From positions 95,779,001 to 95,843,000 of the forward strand of contig CM032228.1 of the NCBI GenBank assembly GCA_019009955.1: DNA of 64,000 bases. The letters run 5' to 3'. The stretch is from Riptortus pedestris (Eukaryota > Arthropoda > Insecta > Hemiptera > Alydidae). Both the position numbers and the translations under genes were made by a program. The notes under the pieces are model-generated. The model made no database searches and was not told the origin of the DNA. It saw only the letters and a list, made by a program, of their open reading frames with translations. Shown here one piece after another: positions 61,955 to 64,000 of the stretch (the stretch's first letter is position 1; each line of letters opens with the position of its first letter).

Positions 61955-62065
61955 CACCCTAAAATCCTTAGTTCCGCCCTGGCTAGAAAAGGATGGCAAC
62001 TTATTGATAACCCGTCCCAATAAGCCTTAGTAGTACAAAGAGGACGATAATAAGTAACATTCTAT
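61955..62065 (+). mobile_element. tRNA-derived SINE, tail only
   Basis: CCGCCCTGGCTAGAAAAGGA, then GGCAACTTATTGATAACCCG and an ATAATAAG end. The tRNA-like head is absent. Confidence 0.7.
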
Positions 62066-62069
62066 AACA

Positions 62070-62975
62070 TTAGAATATAATGTATATACCAATGCTTTCT
62101 GGTTTATTTTTTTGTGTTCTTTGTTTGCTCAGTTAACGTTTCTTGCGTTCTGGTTGTTTTTTTATAATTCTTTTTTTGATTGGATCATTAAATTTTATAA
62201 AAAAATAGAAAATGTATGTATGTATCCACATTTGTTCTTTTATTTTTTTATTTTAGAATTACTGATGGAATACAAAAAATAGAATGAATAAAACCAAGAT
62301 AGTTTGAACATATTGCGACTCAGAAATGTATGTTTCAGTTCTTAAAAGACTATAAAAATAATGAAGAACAATTTGTTTATTGCTTGCCTTCCCTCAGTTA
62401 AACTTTCTTCCTCGAGGGGCAAAGAAGTCTAATGTGACTTTGATAGTCTCTTCTAGAGCACTTATTGGCTCTTGTATAAAAGTCGGGTTGATCACTCAAG
62501 ATGTTCCTAACCTAAAAATGTTCCACTTTCTTTATGCAGTAATACCGGTGGTTCACCTTTTATTTTATCGATTCCTTCAATTTTATATGCACCTTTATTC
62601 TTAGCTATTAGAGTTTTTTTTTCTTTTATTGTAATACAGCCTTAGAAGTACATCAATTTATAACTAAACAGTTTTCAATAAACTTACCAAAAATGATGAG
62701 TCATCTTCGTGACTCCCCTTTGCTTGTAATACGATTAATGTATAGTATTAAATAGTTGCATAAAAGGTACATAAAAAAATCGCTTTTTGATTTCAGGGGC
62801 GTTTATGATATATTATGAGAACGGTAAAGGAATTTGGTGTTTATTGTCTATGCATTATCGATGATTTAGTATTCTTAAACCTTTTTTATTGTGTAGTTGT
62901 GAAAATGGAGTGATAGGCCTCTGAAAGTACACAGGGAAGTATTTTAAATAAATTGTGTAAGTGAAAGACTCCAAT
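62070..62975. other. intergenic or intron, no feature seen
   Basis: AT-rich with T-runs. The 74-codon frame at 62380-62604 has hydrophobic residues but no recognisable family. Confidence 0.4.
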
Positions 62976-62979
62976 TCAT

Positions 62980-63440
62980 ATATATTTTTTTGGCCTTGAT
63001 ATTTAGTTATTCCATGCAGATGTAAAGATCATATTCGTTACCACATCAAATGGGACCAGGAAAAGGGGAGGGTGAATGAGGAAGTTAATTCGACTCTGCT
63101 ATTACGAGTCAGATCGAAAACCTTTATAGAACCATATTATACATTTAACGATCTACAATTGTTTTCCCTTACATATTTATGAACTTCTAAATTAAGCGAG
63201 TTATTTGTGTTTCTTTGATTACAAGCCCCAGAAATCCCCACTTCTAGTCGTATCATTTTCACGTTGAGTAACTGATTACTAAACATCTCTGGGTTGGCTT
63301 AAATTTTACCTCCTGTGTACATAAACTCCTTTCTATGAAAAAAAAAATAGAGAATATATGTTCAGATTAGATCACCAGCATGCCGATCCACATGAAGACA
63401 GAAATCTACTTAGTTTAAACAGCCCTCAGCCTGATGGGCG
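62980..63440 (+). mobile_element. HINE-like element, 3' fragment
   Basis: Interior order is preserved (AAAGATCATATTCGTTACC, then GTCAGATCGAAAACC, then CAGAAATCCCCACTTCTAG). It ends in a diverged terminus ACAGAAATCTACTTAGTTTA. It is an old copy. Confidence 0.65.
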
Positions 63441-63444
63441 TTTA

Positions 63445-64000
63445 GAATCCTCAGCTCTTATTTGGTTTAGGGTTTGGAAAAACTTCTTAAGACCAGTTTA
63501 AATACTACGCTATTTGGGGTTTTCTCTTCTCATACCACAGTTTGAGGGCTAGGTTCAGTCATTGTATTTCTGAATCCATGTACAACACGGCACAACACTC
63601 TTGTCTTCCAACCTCAAATTTCTGATTTGTGGAATAAAGACTTAGGCTATTGTTGATAGTATGTTTGTTTACATTATTTCATTTTGGTTCTTAATTGGTT
63701 TAAAATGAACATTGGCTTCTAATATTGTTTTATTGATGGAGTGAATTTAGCCCATGGAATGAACACACAAATGCTGTTAAGGGTGAGCTCGTTATAGAGA
63801 TAGTTTCATTATTAAGAGAGAAGACAGGTCCTTGATGAAGGGTGAACAGTTGGCAAGTGTAGCACTACCAATCATACACCCCAATAGCAAGTGGGCTTTT
63901 AAAGCGGAGGTCACAGGTGTAGCAGCTCACGCTTACAGGTGCTATCTAACGGACTTTTCGGCATCTCACGGGCGTGCCCAGACTCAGTTTTGTAATTTTA
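63445..64000. other. right edge, no feature seen
   Basis: No open frame of note. Slightly GC-richer near the end (63830-63980). It may belong to something beyond the window. Confidence 0.35.

Overview
This is animal nuclear DNA: AT-rich, intron-rich and crowded with microsatellites and transposable elements. I see no bacterial-style operons, rRNA, tRNA genes or CRISPR. The style of the repeats (Helitrons, a Tigger/pogo element, tRNA-derived SINEs, long TA, TC and AC tracts) and the gene content suggest an invertebrate, but the species cannot be fixed from the sequence.

One host gene dominates the window. Twenty-one exons on the minus strand, from 50180 down to 1879, join in frame across GT-AG introns into about 1,004 codons. 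The predicted protein has a basic, proline/serine-rich N-terminal region, then a C2 domain (exons 6-10), a PDZ domain (exons 13-15), a Dbl-homology RhoGEF domain (exons 16-19) and the start of a PH domain (exons 20-21). It runs off the left edge before the PH domain ends. Its true 5' end, upstream of 50180, was not found. The C2-PDZ half resembles RGS3, but an exchange-factor module follows where RGS3 has an RGS domain. The likely role is a membrane- or junction-associated activator of Rho-family GTPases.

Most of the rest is intron filled with mobile DNA. The 17.3-kb intron that splits the C2 domain (23583-40851) holds a complete Tigger element with an uninterrupted 536-residue transposase, two Helitron copies, a tRNA-derived SINE and many copies of a short AGCAGATTTCCC element. 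That short family recurs about a dozen times across the window. It carries a TA microsatellite at a fixed internal site, and TA- or AT-targeting transposons have inserted repeatedly into that site. Its anatomy (subterminal inverted repeats, internal microsatellite, hairpin near the 3' end, T-rich flanks) resembles non-autonomous Helentrons (DINE-1/HINE type).

Other regions: a decayed R2-like LINE lies in the intron between the PDZ and DH exons (about 10.6-11.75 kb), and a second LINE scrap lies at about 22.9-23.1 kb. Three foldback insertions at 24.55, 29.7 and 42.4 kb are each associated with 11-12-bp direct repeats. From 50.2 to 64 kb I found no convincing coding exon, only element fragments, SINEs and hairpins, so this part is upstream intron or intergenic DNA.
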